DNA of 64,000 nucleotides from Pseudomonas protegens CHA0 (lineage in GTDB: Bacteria; Pseudomonadota; Gammaproteobacteria; Pseudomonadales; Pseudomonadaceae), in contig NC_021237.1 of the NCBI RefSeq assembly GCF_000397205.1, positions 5,687,501-5,751,500 on the forward strand, given 5' to 3'. The notes under the pieces are model-generated. The model searched no databases, was not told where the DNA came from, and saw nothing but the letters and a program-made list of their open reading frames with translations. A program made the translations under genes and the position numbers. Position 1 is the stretch's first letter, and each line of letters opens with the position of its first letter. Below are positions 39,948 to 51,367 of this stretch, piece after piece.

Positions 39948-40799
39948 ATGTCCGTGGAAAAACTGACCCTGCCCTCCCCGGCCAAACTCAATCTGATGCT
40001 GCACATCCTCGGTCGCCGTGAAGATGGCTATCACGAGCTGCAGACCCTGTTCCAGTTTCTCGACTACGGCGATGAAATCACTTTCGCCCTGCGCGATGAC
40101 GGCGTGATTCGCCTGCACACCGCGTTCGAAGGCGTGCCACACGACAGCAACCTGATCGTCAAGGCGGCGAAGAAACTCCAGGAACAATCGGGCTGCACCC
40201 AGGGCATCGACATCTGGATCGACAAGATCCTGCCCATGGGCGGCGGCATCGGCGGCGGCAGTTCGAATGCCGCCACCACCCTGCTGGGCCTCAATCACTT
40301 GTGGCAACTGGGCTGGGACGAAGACCGACTGGCCGCACTGGGGCTGACCCTGGGCGCCGATGTTCCGGTTTTCGTCCGCGGGCATGCTGCCTTCGCCGAA
40401 GGTGTGGGGGAAAAACTGACCCCTGAATATCCCGAAGAACCCTGGTATCTGGTACTGGTCCCGCAAGTGTCTGTTAGTACAGCAGAAATTTTTTCAGATC
40501 CTTTGTTGACACGGAACACCGCGCCCATTAAAGTGCGCCCCGTTCCCAAGGGAAACAGCAGAAACGACTGCCTTTCGGTAGTCGCAAGGCGTTATCCAGA
40601 AGTACGTAACGCATTGAATTTGCTAGGTAAATTTGCCGAAGCAAAACTGACTGGAACTGGAAGTTGTGTGTTTGGGGGCTTCCCAAGCAAAGCTGAAGCT
40701 GATAAAGTCTCGGCCCTTCTTACAGAGACCCTTACAGGGTTTGTAGCCAAAGGAAGCAACGTTTCGATGTTGCATCGCAAGCTGCAAAGTCTGCTCTAA
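39948..40799 (+). CDS. ispE: 4-(cytidine 5'-diphospho)-2-C-methyl-D-erythritol kinase
   Basis: A 283-residue GHMP kinase of the MEP isoprenoid pathway. The ATP motif [17 protein letters not shown] (about 94-110) and the N-terminal [20 protein letters not shown] are intact. Base composition changes inside the gene: from about 40480 on, codons become clearly AT-richer than in the first two thirds. A strong promoter sits in this stretch (40506-40534), which may constrain it. Confidence 0.95.
   Translation: MSVEKLTLPSPAKLNLMLHILGRREDGYHELQTLFQFLDYGDEITFALRDDGVIRLHTAFEGVPHDSNLIVKAAKKLQEQSGCTQGIDIWIDKILPMGGGIGGGSSNAATTLLGLNHLWQLGWDEDRLAALGLTLGADVPVFVRGHAAFAEGVGEKLTPEYPEEPWYLVLVPQVSVSTAEIFSDPLLTRNTAPIKVRPVPKGNSRNDCLSVVARRYPEVRNALNLLGKFAEAKLTGTGSCVFGGFPSKAEADKVSALLTETLTGFVAKGSNVSMLHRKLQSLL
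40506..40534 (+). promoter_or_regulatory. Sigma-70-like promoter inside ispE for tRNA-Gln and prs
   Basis: A perfect -35 TTGACA (40506-40511), exactly 17 bases, then TAAAGT (40529-40534, four of six consensus). It points at the tRNA-Gln gene 300 bp downstream and prs. Function is inferred from sequence only. Confidence 0.6.
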
Positions 40800-40835
40800 A
40801 GGAACCGAGTGCCAGGCATTCGAAGCAACAGATAC

Positions 40836-40910
40836 AGGGGCGTCGCCAAGCGGTAAGGCAGCAGGTTTTGATCCTGCCATGCGTTGGTTCGAATCCAGCC
40901 GCCCCTGCCA
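40836..40910 (+). tRNA. tRNA-Gln (TTG)
   Basis: A 75-nt cloverleaf including encoded CCA. The acceptor stem AGGGGCG pairs with CGCCCCT. The anticodon stem GCAGG/CCTGC encloses TTTTGAT with anticodon TTG at 40868-40870. The T arm carries GGTTCGAATCC. It lies between ispE and prs, a classic Pseudomonas arrangement. Confidence 0.97.
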
Positions 40911-40957
40911 TTTTCCTATACTCATCCAGGTATACCCTCAGCCTTCAGGTACTGCGC

Positions 40958-41899
40958 GTGTCCAAGATGATGGTCTTTACGGGGAACGCTAACCCCGATC
41001 TGGCTCGGCGTGTCGTACGTCAGCTGCATATCCCTCTCGGTGACATCTCTGTTGGAAAATTTTCCGACGGCGAAATTACTGCCGAGATCAATGAAAATGT
41101 CCGCGGTAAAGACGTCTTCATTATTCAGCCGACTTGCGCTCCGACCAACGATAACCTGATGGAACTCGTGGTGATGGCCGACGCCTTCCGCCGTTCCTCA
41201 GCTACTCGTATCACTGCTGTTATTCCTTATTTTGGTTATGCCCGTCAGGATCGCCGTCCGCGTTCCGCACGTGTGGCTATCAGCGCGAAAGTCGTCGCTG
41301 ACATGCTCACCGTAGTCGGCATCGACCGTGTTCTCACGGTTGATCTGCATGCTGACCAGATTCAGGGCTTCTTCGATATTCCGGTAGATAACATCTACGG
41401 CTCCCCGGTTCTGGTGGATGACATCGAAGATCAGCGTTTCGAAAACCTGATGATCGTGTCCCCGGACATTGGCGGCGTCGTGCGTGCACGTGCCGTGGCC
41501 AAGTCCCTGGGTGTTGATCTCGGGATCATCGACAAGCGTCGTGAGAAAGCCAATCACTCCGAAGTGATGCATATCATCGGCGACGTCGAAGGACGCACCT
41601 GCATTCTGGTCGATGACATGGTCGATACCGCCGGCACCCTGTGCCACGCGGCCAAGGCCCTGAAAGAGCATGGCGCAGCCAAGGTCTTTGCCTACTGCAC
41701 ACACCCTGTGCTGTCGGGTCGGGCCATCGAGAACATTGAAAATTCCGTGCTGGACGAGCTGGTGGTGACCAACACCATCCCGCTGTCCGCTGCAGCACAA
41801 GCCTGTGCGCGTATCCGTCAACTGGATATCGCACCGGTAGTTGCCGAGGCGGTTCGCCGTATCAGCAACGAAGAATCGATCAGCGCGATGTTCCGCTAG
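40958..41899 (+). CDS. prs: Ribose-phosphate pyrophosphokinase
   Basis: A 313-residue enzyme making PRPP from ribose 5-phosphate and ATP. The ATP/R5P loop motifs are present: [20 protein letters not shown] (about 96) and the PRPP-binding [14 protein letters not shown] (about 216). The GTG at 40958 gives the family's usual 313-residue length (SKMMVFTGN); an in-frame ATG nine bases downstream is the alternative. Its product feeds Upp and Hpt encoded elsewhere in the window. Confidence 0.96.
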   Translation: MSKMMVFTGNANPDLARRVVRQLHIPLGDISVGKFSDGEITAEINENVRGKDVFIIQPTCAPTNDNLMELVVMADAFRRSSATRITAVIPYFGYARQDRRPRSARVAISAKVVADMLTVVGIDRVLTVDLHADQIQGFFDIPVDNIYGSPVLVDDIEDQRFENLMIVSPDIGGVVRARAVAKSLGVDLGIIDKRREKANHSEVMHIIGDVEGRTCILVDDMVDTAGTLCHAAKALKEHGAAKVFAYCTHPVLSGRAIENIENSVLDELVVTNTIPLSAAAQACARIRQLDIAPVVAEAVRRISNEESISAMFR

Positions 41900-41936
41900 G
41901 GCCCGTCCCTGGCAGAACATCCCGATGACGAAAAGC

Positions 41937-41972
41937 GCCCCGTCCCAACCTGTGTTGGGACGGGGCTTTTTT
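41937..41972 (+). terminator. Rho-independent terminator after prs
   Basis: GCCCCGTCCCAAC (41937-41949) pairs perfectly with GTTGGGACGGGGC (41954-41966) around CTGT, followed by six T. It separates prs from rplY. Confidence 0.95.
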
Positions 41973-42037
41973 GCCCATATCGCCTTTAGCGCTGGTCGCA
42001 AACGCTGGGGCGAGTGTGGTTATTTTGGAGATACAAC

Positions 42038-42637
42038 ATGAACGATTTTACTCTGAATGCTGAAGTGCGTTCCGACCTGGGGAAAGGTGCGAGCCGCCGC
42101 CTGCGTCGTCTCGCAAGCCTGGTTCCAGCTGTAGTTTACGGTGGCGACAAAGCCCCTGAATCCATCAGCATGCTGGCCAAAGAAGTTGCCAAGCTGCTGG
42201 AAAACGAAGCTGCCTACAGCCATATCATCGAACTGAACGTTGGTGGCACCAAGCAGAACGTCGTGATCAAGGCCCTGCAACGTCACCCGGCCAAAGGCCA
42301 CGTGATGCACGCTGACTTCGTTCGCGTGGTTGCTGGTCAGAAACTGACCGCCATCGTTCCAGTGCACTTCATCAACGAAGCTGCTCCGGTCAAGAAAGGC
42401 GGCGAGATCTCGCACGTAATCGCGGAAATCGAAGTTTCCTGCCTGCCCAAAGACCTGCCTGAATTCATCGAAGTCGACCTGGCTGACGCTGAAATCGGCA
42501 CCATTGTTCACCTGTCCGACATCAAGGCCCCTAAAGGCGTTGAATTCGTGGCCCTGGCACACGGCAACGACCTGGCAGTAGCCAACGTTCACGCTCCACG
42601 TGTTGCTCCAGAAGCTGCAGAAGGCGCTGCAGAGTAA
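42038..42637 (+). CDS. rplY: 50S ribosomal protein L25 (Ctc form)
   Basis: A 199-residue protein: an N-terminal 5S rRNA-binding L25 domain ([20 protein letters not shown] to about residue 92) followed by the beta-rich C-terminal TL5/Ctc domain found in long L25 proteins. The start at 42038 has GGAG seven bases upstream. Codons are strongly optimised, as expected for a ribosomal gene. Confidence 0.96.
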   Translation: MNDFTLNAEVRSDLGKGASRRLRRLASLVPAVVYGGDKAPESISMLAKEVAKLLENEAAYSHIIELNVGGTKQNVVIKALQRHPAKGHVMHADFVRVVAGQKLTAIVPVHFINEAAPVKKGGEISHVIAEIEVSCLPKDLPEFIEVDLADAEIGTIVHLSDIKAPKGVEFVALAHGNDLAVANVHAPRVAPEAAEGAAE

Positions 42638-42805
42638 TTCACTCTGACGCGGGAGTTAAGCGGAGTACATCGCGGACTGGAACGTAGCGAGAAAGCGGGC
42701 GAGAACGCGAAGTTTGCCGCAAGGCAACCCAGCTTTTGTCGTCCACTTTCGCCGTAGCACCGGTTGCGGCGATGTCATCCACCACTCCAAAGAAGGGCCC
42801 CCATC

Positions 42806-43390
42806 GTGACTGCCATCAAACTGATCGTTGGCCTGGGTAATCCAGGCACCGAATACGAACAGACCCGGCATAACGCAGGGGCCCTTTTTGTTGAGCGCAT
42901 CGCCGAAAAACAAGGGATCAACCTTGTCGCCGATCGCAAATATTTCGGCCTGACCGGGCGCTTCAGTCACCAGGGTCAGGACATTCGTCTGTTGATTCCC
43001 ACCACCTACATGAACCGCAGCGGCCAGGCCGTGGCGGCGCTTGCCGGCTTCTTCCGCATCAAGCCGGAAGAGATCCTGGTGGCCCACGACGAACTCGACT
43101 TGCCGCCAGGCGTCGCCAAGCTCAAGACCGGCGGCGGCCATGGCGGGCACAACGGACTGCGGGACATCATCGCGCAGCTCGGTAATCAGAATACCTTTCA
43201 CCGCCTGCGGCTCGGCATCGGCCATCCGGGCGTTGCCAGTATGGTTTCAAACTTTGTCCTGGGTCGTGCGCCACGCGCCGAACAGGAAAAACTCGATGCC
43301 AGCATCGATTTTGCCCTCGGCGTGCTGCCGGATATCTTCGCCGGTGAATGGAACCGCGCGATGAAAAACCTGCACAGCCAGAAGGCCTGA
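42806..43390 (+). CDS. pth: Peptidyl-tRNA hydrolase
   Basis: A 194-residue enzyme that recycles tRNA from peptidyl-tRNA. Landmarks: [22 protein letters not shown] with the catalytic His, [14 protein letters not shown] with the conserved Asn, and the [12 protein letters not shown] motif. The GTG at 42806 is preferred because it places the first strand at the terminus as in homologues. It is followed by ychF after 23 bp. Confidence 0.95.
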   Translation: MTAIKLIVGLGNPGTEYEQTRHNAGALFVERIAEKQGINLVADRKYFGLTGRFSHQGQDIRLLIPTTYMNRSGQAVAALAGFFRIKPEEILVAHDELDLPPGVAKLKTGGGHGGHNGLRDIIAQLGNQNTFHRLRLGIGHPGVASMVSNFVLGRAPRAEQEKLDASIDFALGVLPDIFAGEWNRAMKNLHSQKA

Positions 43391-43413
43391 CTCTACTCCT
43401 CGGGGAATACACC

Positions 43414-44514
43414 ATGGGATTCAATTGCGGCATCGTCGGCCTGCCTAACGTCGGCAAGTCCACCCTGTTCAACGCCCTGACCAAATCCGGGATCGCGGCC
43501 GAGAACTTCCCCTTCTGCACCATCGAGCCCAACAGCGGTATCGTGCCGATGCCCGACCCGCGCCTGGACGCCCTGGCCGCCATCGTCGTGCCCGAGCGCG
43601 TGCTGCCCACCACCATGGAGTTCGTCGACATCGCCGGCCTGGTGGCCGGTGCTTCGAAAGGTGAAGGCCTGGGCAACAAGTTCCTGGCCAACATCCGCGA
43701 AACCGACGCCATCGCCCATGTGGTCCGCTGCTTCGAAGACGACAACGTGATCCACGTGTCCAACAGCGTCGACCCCAAGCGCGATATCGAGATCATCGAC
43801 CTGGAACTGATCTTCGCCGACCTCGACAGCTGCGAAAAACAGTTGCAGAAAGTCGCCCGCAACGCCAAGGGCGGTGACAAGGATGCCGTGGCCCAGAAAG
43901 CCCTGCTGGAGCAGTTGATCGCCCACTTCACCGAAGGCAAGCCGGCCCGCAGCCTGATGAAGGACATGAGCGCCGATGAGAAGCTGATCATCCGCGGCTT
44001 CCACCTGCTGACCACCAAGCCGGTGATGTACATCGCCAACGTTGCCGAAGACGGCTTCGAGAACAACCCGCTGCTGGACGTGGTCAAGGCCATCGCCGAA
44101 GAAGAAGGCGCCATGGTGGTGCCGGTATGCAACAAGATCGAAGCGGAAATCGCCGAACTTGAAGACGGCGAAGAAAAGGACATGTTCCTCGAGGCCCTGG
44201 GCCTGGAAGAGCCCGGCCTGAACCGGGTGATCCGCGCCGGCTACGAAATGCTCAACCTGCAGACCTACTTCACCGCAGGTGTGAAGGAAGTCCGCGCCTG
44301 GACCGTGCGTGTCGGTGCTACCGCGCCCCAAGCGGCCGCGGTGATCCACACCGACTTCGAGAAAGGCTTCATCCGTGCCGAAGTCATCGCCTACAACGAC
44401 TTCATCCAGTTCAAGGGTGAAGCCGGAGCCAAGGAAGCCGGTAAATGGCGTCTGGAAGGCAAGGAATACATCGTCAAGGACGGCGACGTGATGCACTTCC
44501 GCTTCAACGTGTAA
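43414..44514 (+). CDS. ychF: Redox-regulated ATPase YchF
   Basis: A 366-residue Obg-family P-loop protein that binds ATP and associates with ribosomes. G1 motif [17 protein letters not shown] at residues 6-22, followed by [20 protein letters not shown] (G3). The C-terminal TGS domain ends in VMHFRFNV. Length and order with pth match the conserved pth-ychF pair. Confidence 0.97.
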   Translation: MGFNCGIVGLPNVGKSTLFNALTKSGIAAENFPFCTIEPNSGIVPMPDPRLDALAAIVVPERVLPTTMEFVDIAGLVAGASKGEGLGNKFLANIRETDAIAHVVRCFEDDNVIHVSNSVDPKRDIEIIDLELIFADLDSCEKQLQKVARNAKGGDKDAVAQKALLEQLIAHFTEGKPARSLMKDMSADEKLIIRGFHLLTTKPVMYIANVAEDGFENNPLLDVVKAIAEEEGAMVVPVCNKIEAEIAELEDGEEKDMFLEALGLEEPGLNRVIRAGYEMLNLQTYFTAGVKEVRAWTVRVGATAPQAAAVIHTDFEKGFIRAEVIAYNDFIQFKGEAGAKEAGKWRLEGKEYIVKDGDVMHFRFNV

Positions 44515-44521
44515 TGCCCCT

Positions 44522-44550
44522 TCAGCCCCATTGCCTGGCAATGGGGCTGA
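44522..44550. terminator. Hairpin between ychF and the TonB receptor
   Basis: TCAGCCCCATTGC (44522-44534) pairs perfectly with 44538-44550 around a 3-base loop. No T-tract follows on either strand, so it is a likely transcript end for two convergent genes rather than a textbook terminator. Confidence 0.65.
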
Positions 44551-44574
44551 TTCCCCCCGCTACATCCAGCGGCC

Positions 44575-46629
44575 TCAGAAGTAAGTGGTCGCCCCCGCGA
44601 AGAACGCCCGCCCGGGCACATAGAAGTTGGTCGATCCGTCCCGCAGGTCTTTATCCAGCAGGTTCTGCACGCCGCCATTCAGGGTCAGCCACTTGGTCAG
44701 CGCCAGGTTCGCCGTCAGGTCGTAGGTGGTGTAGGACTGCACGAAATCATTGCCCATGCCCCGCTGCTTGCCGACGTGCTGAGCCGAAAGCTCGGTGCTC
44801 AAACGGTCGGTGACCTGCCAGTCCAGCGCACTGAATGCCGACAGTTTGGGTGAACTGATCAGGTCTTCACCGGTGGACAGGTTCTTGCTTTCCAGCATGT
44901 AGGTGGCGTTGGTGCGCCAGTTCACGGAGTCGCCCAGCGGCACCCGGGCGGTGCCTTCCCAGCCACGGGTACGGGCCTTGTCGACGTTTTCCAGCATGGT
45001 CCACCAGCGGCCCTGGTACTGGCCCAACGGGCCGTATTCGATCTTGTCGGTGAAGTCGGTGTGGAAGTAGGTCAGGCCCGCTTCCCAGCCATCGTGGTCG
45101 AACGATAGGCCGATTTCCTTGTTGGTGCTGGTTTCCGGTGTCAGGTTCGGATTGCCCGCCATCCAGCAACTACCAGTGACATAGCCCAACGGCCGTAACG
45201 AACCACAGCCCCGGCCTGCGGATTCGGTAGCCGCCCCCGCACTGCCCTCCTTCAGGCTTGGCGCACGAAAACCCTTGGAAACACCGCCACGCACGGTCCA
45301 GTCCGGGTGCGGGTGATAGACCACATACGCCCGCGGGCTGTTGTGGTTACCGTACTTGTCGCTGTGGTCGAAGCGGTTGCCCAGGGTCAGGGACAGGTTG
45401 TCCAGCAGGAACAGTTCATCCTCGATAAAGGCCGCCGAGTAATCGCCCTTCAAGGTCGAGCCACTGACCGGCGCGCCCTGATAATCCACGGGTACCGTGC
45501 CCAGGGTATCGGTGTTGGTCAGCTCTTCACGCTTCCATTGCCCGCCCACCGTCAGGCGCTGGTCCAACAGCAATTGGAAGGGAATATTCAGGCTGCCCTC
45601 GACGATCTTCTCTTCCGAGTTGGCTTTGCCCAGGTCAAGGTCGTTGCGGTACTTGTTCAGGTAGGCATCGAGCTTCGAGGTACCAAAGCTCCAGTCGCCG
45701 GTATGGGACAGAATGTAGCTGTCGCGGGTCAGGCGGCTGGGGCCGAAGGCGCCACCAACGGTCTCGTTCCAGTCACCAAAGGTCTTCTTTGATGCCCAGG
45801 AATGCTCAACGCCATGCACCGCCTCGAAGGACAGGCTCTGCTCCTGGTTGATCTGCCAGTCCAGCAGTGCATTCACGCTCTGATCCTTGGAGCCGCCCGC
45901 GCCATCGTCGTACATGAAATCGCCCTGGGCATCGCGCCGCGCCTCTACCTCATCCGCAGCCCGACGCGTGACGTTGGCCCCCAGGCGCAGCCCCAGGGAC
46001 TCCGTCAGCGGACCTGCCGCATTCACGCTGTACTGAGTGGTCTGGCCGCGGTCGGAATCCTTGGGCACGGTGATATTGGTGCTGGCCGAGCCGGTCCAGG
46101 TCCGCGAGACCTTGCGGGTGATGATATTGATCACCCCGCCCATGGCGTCCGAACCATACAGCGACGACATAGGCCCGCGGACGATCTCGATGCGCTCGAT
46201 CATGTTCGGCGAGATCCAGTTCAGGTCCTGGCGCGCCAGGTCGCGGCGATAACTCAGGTCCGCGGAACTGCCGACCCGCTTGCCATCCACCAGGATCAGC
46301 GTGTACTTGTCGTCCAGCCCCCGCAGCTTGATCTTCGACTGCTCGCCCACCGGGCCGAAACCACCGGTCACCCCCGGCACCCGGCGCAGCAGGGTATTGA
46401 GGTCATAGACCGGCTGGCGCTCGATTTCCTCGCGGGTGATGACGCTGACACTGGCCGGGGCATCCTTGAGATCCGTGGCGCCGCCAGTAGCCGTGACAAA
46501 GGCGGTATCCAGTTCCAACGATGCAGGCTTGACCTCTTCAACCACATCGCCGGCCTGCGCCAGCGGGGCCAGCAGGCCGACACCGGCGCTGAGCAGAAGC
46601 GAATTGAACAGGCAGGAGCTGACTTTCAT
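44575..46629 (-). CDS. TonB-dependent siderophore receptor (CirA/catecholate-like)
   Basis: A 684-residue outer-membrane receptor. Signal MKVSSCLFNSLLLSAGVGLL with cleavage near AQA. The plug domain starts near residue 40 (ASVSVITREEIERQPVYDL) and has LRGLDDKYTLILVDGKRVG and GSDAMGGVINIITRK. The 22-strand barrel ends in aromatic GRAFFAGATTYF. This plug style matches colicin I receptor/catecholate receptors rather than pyoverdine receptors with an N-terminal signalling domain. A Fur box lies upstream. The exact siderophore cannot be read. Confidence 0.88.
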   Translation of the reverse strand: MKVSSCLFNSLLLSAGVGLLAPLAQAGDVVEEVKPASLELDTAFVTATGGATDLKDAPASVSVITREEIERQPVYDLNTLLRRVPGVTGGFGPVGEQSKIKLRGLDDKYTLILVDGKRVGSSADLSYRRDLARQDLNWISPNMIERIEIVRGPMSSLYGSDAMGGVINIITRKVSRTWTGSASTNITVPKDSDRGQTTQYSVNAAGPLTESLGLRLGANVTRRAADEVEARRDAQGDFMYDDGAGGSKDQSVNALLDWQINQEQSLSFEAVHGVEHSWASKKTFGDWNETVGGAFGPSRLTRDSYILSHTGDWSFGTSKLDAYLNKYRNDLDLGKANSEEKIVEGSLNIPFQLLLDQRLTVGGQWKREELTNTDTLGTVPVDYQGAPVSGSTLKGDYSAAFIEDELFLLDNLSLTLGNRFDHSDKYGNHNSPRAYVVYHPHPDWTVRGGVSKGFRAPSLKEGSAGAATESAGRGCGSLRPLGYVTGSCWMAGNPNLTPETSTNKEIGLSFDHDGWEAGLTYFHTDFTDKIEYGPLGQYQGRWWTMLENVDKARTRGWEGTARVPLGDSVNWRTNATYMLESKNLSTGEDLISSPKLSAFSALDWQVTDRLSTELSAQHVGKQRGMGNDFVQSYTTYDLTANLALTKWLTLNGGVQNLLDKDLRDGSTNFYVPGRAFFAGATTYF

Positions 46630-46698
46630 TACAAACGATCCTTGTCGATTCAATGCACCCGGATGGTGCATCAAGGGAGAGAGGGATCGGAGTGTAAT

Positions 46699-46717
46699 GC
46701 TAATGAATATCATTTAT
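46699..46717. promoter_or_regulatory. Fur box
   Basis: GCTAATGAATATCATTTAT matches 13 of 19 positions of the Fur consensus GATAATGATAATCATTATC. It lies 70-88 bp upstream of the TonB receptor start, where an iron repressor site is expected. Confidence 0.75.
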
Positions 46718-46818
46718 AAATAGGAATGTTTCCGCACTGTTACATTACGGCTTGCCGCCCGTTGCAGGCAGCGCCCTGAAACGGCCCACTGCATGCGGGT
46801 CGCTTCAGGGTCGTGGGC

Positions 46819-48033
<1,215 letters not shown>

Positions 48034-48079
48034 TCACCGTGCAGGCGAAATCCGGAATTTATGGTTATTGTTGTACCCC

Positions 48080-48135
48080 TGCATTTTTGCCGACAAAAAT
48101 CGCAAAAAATGGTGATTAACCGCCGTAAAAATGCA
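48080..48135. promoter_or_regulatory. Inverted repeat in the pobA-pobR control region
   Basis: TGCATTTTT (48080-48088) and its exact inverse AAAAATGCA (48127-48135) lie 38 bp apart in the 190-bp divergent gap. The gap is AT-rich compared with its flanks. A PobR site is plausible; which bases PobR contacts is not known to me. Confidence 0.5.
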
Positions 48136-48196
48136 CTTTTGAAAACAGCGTTCGATTATCGAGCATTCCAATCCCTCACCCCCAGGGCCGCGCCCG

Positions 48197-49087
48197 ATGA
48201 AAGCCAGTCGCTCCAGCATCCCCGTATTCAAGCTCTACGGCGAAAACCAGGCCTGGCCGACTCCGGACCTGCTGCACTGTGAATCCATCCCCAAGCGCAG
48301 CAGCCTGCACCACTGGGAGATCAAGCCGCACCGCCACGCCGACCTGTATCAACTGCTCTATGTGCAAAGCGGACAGGCCCTGGTGGAAGTCGAAGGGCGC
48401 CGCGAGGACGTGCGCGAAGCAACCATCCAGGTGGTGCCGCCGCTGATGGTCCACGGCTTTCAGTTTTCCGAGAATATCGAGGGCTACGTGCTGACCCTGG
48501 GTGCGCCGCTGGTGGCCCAGCTGGAAAGCCAGCTGGGGGCGCCGCTGGCGGTCCTGGCCGCGGCCGGGCGCTACCCGGTGGGCCGTGACCGGCAGCGCCT
48601 CAACAGCCTGTTCAAGACCTTGCTGGAGGAATACGAAGGCAGCGCCTCGGCGCGGGACCTGCTGCTGCATTCGCTGGTCAACGTACTGCTGGTGTGGATC
48701 AGCCGCCGACGCCAGCAGAACGTGACGCCCAGCAACCGCAGCGAGCGCAACCAGCAACTGTTGGGGCACTTCATCAAGCTGGTGGAGCAGCATTACCAGG
48801 AGCACCCGACGGTGGAAGCCCTGGCCCATCGCATCGGCCTGTCCAGCGTGCACCTCAATACCCTGTGCCGGGAACTGGCCGGGCAGACCGCGCTGCAGAT
48901 CATCCACCAGCGCCTGATGCTGGAGGCCAAGCGCAACCTGATCTACACCAACATCAGCATCAGCCAGCTCTCGGACAACCTGGGCTTCAGCGACCCCACC
49001 TACTTTTCCCGCTTCTTCAAGCGCCTCGGCGGCCAGACACCCAACGCCTTTCGCCAAGGCACCGGGCACACCCGCCAGGGCGGCTGA
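48197..49087 (+). CDS. pobR: AraC-family activator PobR
   Basis: A 296-residue AraC-type regulator divergent from pobA. The N-terminal cupin sensor includes HHWEIKPHRHADLYQLLYVQ (about 35-54), and the C-terminal DNA-binding domain includes VEALAHRIGLSSVHLNTLCR and SDNLGFSDPTYFSRFFKRLG. In Pseudomonas the activator of pobA is an AraC-type PobR (in Acinetobacter it is an IclR type), so the name follows from position and family. Confidence 0.9.
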   Translation: MKASRSSIPVFKLYGENQAWPTPDLLHCESIPKRSSLHHWEIKPHRHADLYQLLYVQSGQALVEVEGRREDVREATIQVVPPLMVHGFQFSENIEGYVLTLGAPLVAQLESQLGAPLAVLAAAGRYPVGRDRQRLNSLFKTLLEEYEGSASARDLLLHSLVNVLLVWISRRRQQNVTPSNRSERNQQLLGHFIKLVEQHYQEHPTVEALAHRIGLSSVHLNTLCRELAGQTALQIIHQRLMLEAKRNLIYTNISISQLSDNLGFSDPTYFSRFFKRLGGQTPNAFRQGTGHTRQGG

Positions 49088-49096
49088 AGCCCAGGC

Positions 49097-49126
49097 AAAA
49101 AAAAGCCCGGGGCCAGTACCCCGGGC
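49097..49126. terminator. Rho-independent terminator between pobR and the Fsr-type gene
   Basis: GCCCGGGG (49105-49112) pairs with CCCCGGGC (49119-49126). Eight A precede the stem, giving an eight-T tract for leftward transcripts, so it best fits the Fsr-type gene and also ends pobR. Confidence 0.88.
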
Positions 49127-49153
49127 GTTCTATCGCCAGCACGCCTCAAGCCA

Positions 49154-50371
49154 TCAGGCTTTGCGGGTACGCGGCAGGAAGATCGCCAGCACCCCGAACA
49201 GCGGCAGGAACGAGCACAGGTAGTACACATACTCGATGCCATGAATATCCGCCAGGTGCCCCAGCAGCGCCGCACCGATCCCGCCAAAACCGAACATCAG
49301 GCCGAAGAACACCCCGGCGATCATGCCAACGTTGCCCGGCACCAGTTCCTGGGCGTACACCACGATGGCGGAGAATGCCGAGGCCAGGATAAAGCCGATC
49401 ACCACGCTCAGGACGCTGGTCCAGAACAGGTCGACATGGGGCAGCAACAGAGTGAACGGCGCCACCCCGAGGATCGAGAACCAGATCACTGCCTTGCGCC
49501 CGATCTTGTCGCCGATCGGGCCGCCGAAGAAGGTTCCCGCCGCCACGGCCCCCAGGAACAGGAACAGATGCAGTTGCGAGCTGGCCACCGACAGGTCGAA
49601 TTTCTCGATCAGGTAGAAGGTGAAGTAGCTGGTGAAGCTGGCCATGTAGAAATACTTGGAAAACACCAGCAGCCCGAGGACCACCAGGGCGCTGATCACC
49701 CGGTTCCTGGACAGGCCGTGAGTCGCCGCCTGGCCCTGCTTGAGCTTGTACAGGCGCAGGTGGTTGGCATACCAGCGGCTGATGGCGTACAGCACCACCA
49801 GGGCAAACAGCGCGAACAGGCCGAACCAGGCCACATTGCCCTGGCCGTAGGGAATGATGATGGCCGCAGCCAGCAAGGGGCCGAAGGCGGTGCCGGCATT
49901 GCCGCCGACCTGGAAGCTCGACTGGGCCAGGCCATAGCGCCCGCCCGAGGCCAGCCGCGCGACCCGCGAAGCCTCCGGATGGAAGGTCGAGGAGCCAATG
50001 CCGATCAATGCTGCTGCCAGCAGGATCAAGGGAAAGCTGCCGACCTGGGACATCATCAGGATGCCGATCAGGGTGCAGATCATTCCCGCCGGCAGCAGGA
50101 ATGGTTGAGGCCGGCGGTCGGTGTAGTAGCCGACCCAGGGCTGCAACAGCGACGCGGTCAGCTGGAAGGTCAGGGTAATCAGGCCGACCTGGGTGAAGGT
50201 CAGGCCGTAGCTGTCCTTGAGCATCGGGTAGATCGCCGGCAGCACTGCCTGGATCAAGTCGTTGATCAGGTGCGCCAGGGCCACCGCACCAATGATGCGC
50301 AGGACCAGGGGACTGCTTTGCGAAGCCGGGGAAGCCGTCGCGGCGACGCTCGGGGAGTTGCTGCTAGCCAT
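49154..50371 (-). CDS. MFS exporter, fosmidomycin-resistance (Fsr) type
   Basis: A 405-residue inner-membrane major facilitator with 12 predicted helices. It closely follows the pattern of E. coli Fsr: LAHLINDLIQAVLPAIYPML at the first helix, then GYYTDRRPQPF (loop 2-3 motif) and GIGSSTFHPEASRVARLASGG. Export of fosmidomycin or related small phosphonates is inferred from family only. It lies 87 bp after the LysR gene on the same strand. Confidence 0.87.
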   Translation of the reverse strand: MASSNSPSVAATASPASQSSPLVLRIIGAVALAHLINDLIQAVLPAIYPMLKDSYGLTFTQVGLITLTFQLTASLLQPWVGYYTDRRPQPFLLPAGMICTLIGILMMSQVGSFPLILLAAALIGIGSSTFHPEASRVARLASGGRYGLAQSSFQVGGNAGTAFGPLLAAAIIIPYGQGNVAWFGLFALFALVVLYAISRWYANHLRLYKLKQGQAATHGLSRNRVISALVVLGLLVFSKYFYMASFTSYFTFYLIEKFDLSVASSQLHLFLFLGAVAAGTFFGGPIGDKIGRKAVIWFSILGVAPFTLLLPHVDLFWTSVLSVVIGFILASAFSAIVVYAQELVPGNVGMIAGVFFGLMFGFGGIGAALLGHLADIHGIEYVYYLCSFLPLFGVLAIFLPRTRKA

Positions 50372-50458
50372 AGGATTTTCCGTACAACGGGTGGGTGCAC
50401 AGGGGCAGGTGCGTCAATGTGCCATTTTTCGGTGCAGTCGCGCCATCCCATTAGCTTG

Positions 50459-51367
50459 CTAACGAACCCCGATTCGCGCCTCGGGGAAATCCGCTTCCAG
50501 CTCGGCCTTGAGCCACTGGATAAACCATTCAACGTCCTCCGACCACTCGCTGGCCGGGGTCAGCACCCGGTAGCTTTCCAGCTGCACCTGGTCTTCCAGC
50601 ACCCGCACCAGGGTGCCGGCCTTGAGCTCCTCGCGCACCAGCACTTCGTTGGCCAGGGCAATACCACCGCCGCTTTCCGCCACCGACAGCGCATGGTCGT
50701 TGTTCACGTAGATCAGGTCGGACGTGAGGTGGATATCCAGGCCATTGGCGGCAAACCACAGGTTCCACCACTCACCGTCATCGAAGTGGATCAACTCATG
50801 GCGGGCCAGGTCCGCCGGCTCGCGAATCGCCTCGATACTGGCCAGGTAGGCCGGGGTGCAGATGGGAAACACCCGGGGGCAGATCAGGCTGACCCGGGAC
50901 TCGGCGTATTGCCCGTCCAGGCCGTAGGCGATCCCCAGGTCGCTGCTCTTGGCATCCACTTCGCTAAAGGTCGAGTTCGGCTCGATGGCGAACTTCAGGC
51001 CCGGGCGCACGTGGCGCAGCGCCTCCAGGCGCGGGGTCAGCCAGCGCTTGGCAAACCCCGGCACGACCATGATCCGCAGCCAGCGCTCGGCGGCCCTGGG
51101 CTGTACCTCGCGCCCGGCCTCGATGATCAGTTGCAGGGCGGCGGCGATCTTGCGGTGGTACTTCTCCCCCGCCGGGGTCAGGTTCACGCCGCGGGACGTG
51201 CGCTCGAACAGCTGCACCCCGAGCCAGTCCTCCAGCAGCTTCACGTGGCGGCCAATGGCCGGCTGGGTCACATGCAAGGCCCTTGAGGCTTCGACATAGC
51301 TGCCAAGACGGGCGGCGGCATCAAAAGCACGCACTGCATTCAACGGTGGCAAACGCTGCTCGACCAT
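50459..51367 (-). CDS. LysR-family regulator (GcvA-like)
   Basis: A 302-residue regulator: N-terminal winged HTH (LPPLNAVRAFDAAARLGSYV, TQPAIGRHVKLLEDWLG) and C-terminal co-inducer domain. The opening LPPLNAVRAFDAAAR is typical of the GcvA-like subgroup. It is divergent from the ABC-transporter operon across a 226-bp gap, the usual place for a LysR-controlled target, and precedes the Fsr-type gene on its own strand. Confidence 0.88.
   Translation of the reverse strand: MVEQRLPPLNAVRAFDAAARLGSYVEASRALHVTQPAIGRHVKLLEDWLGVQLFERTSRGVNLTPAGEKYHRKIAAALQLIIEAGREVQPRAAERWLRIMVVPGFAKRWLTPRLEALRHVRPGLKFAIEPNSTFSEVDAKSSDLGIAYGLDGQYAESRVSLICPRVFPICTPAYLASIEAIREPADLARHELIHFDDGEWWNLWFAANGLDIHLTSDLIYVNNDHALSVAESGGGIALANEVLVREELKAGTLVRVLEDQVQLESYRVLTPASEWSEDVEWFIQWLKAELEADFPEARIGVR

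Noticed and set aside
46774-46810. Hairpin downstream of pobA
   Set aside because: A 13-bp stem with one wobble pair is present, but there is no T-tract on either strand, so I mention it only under pobA.
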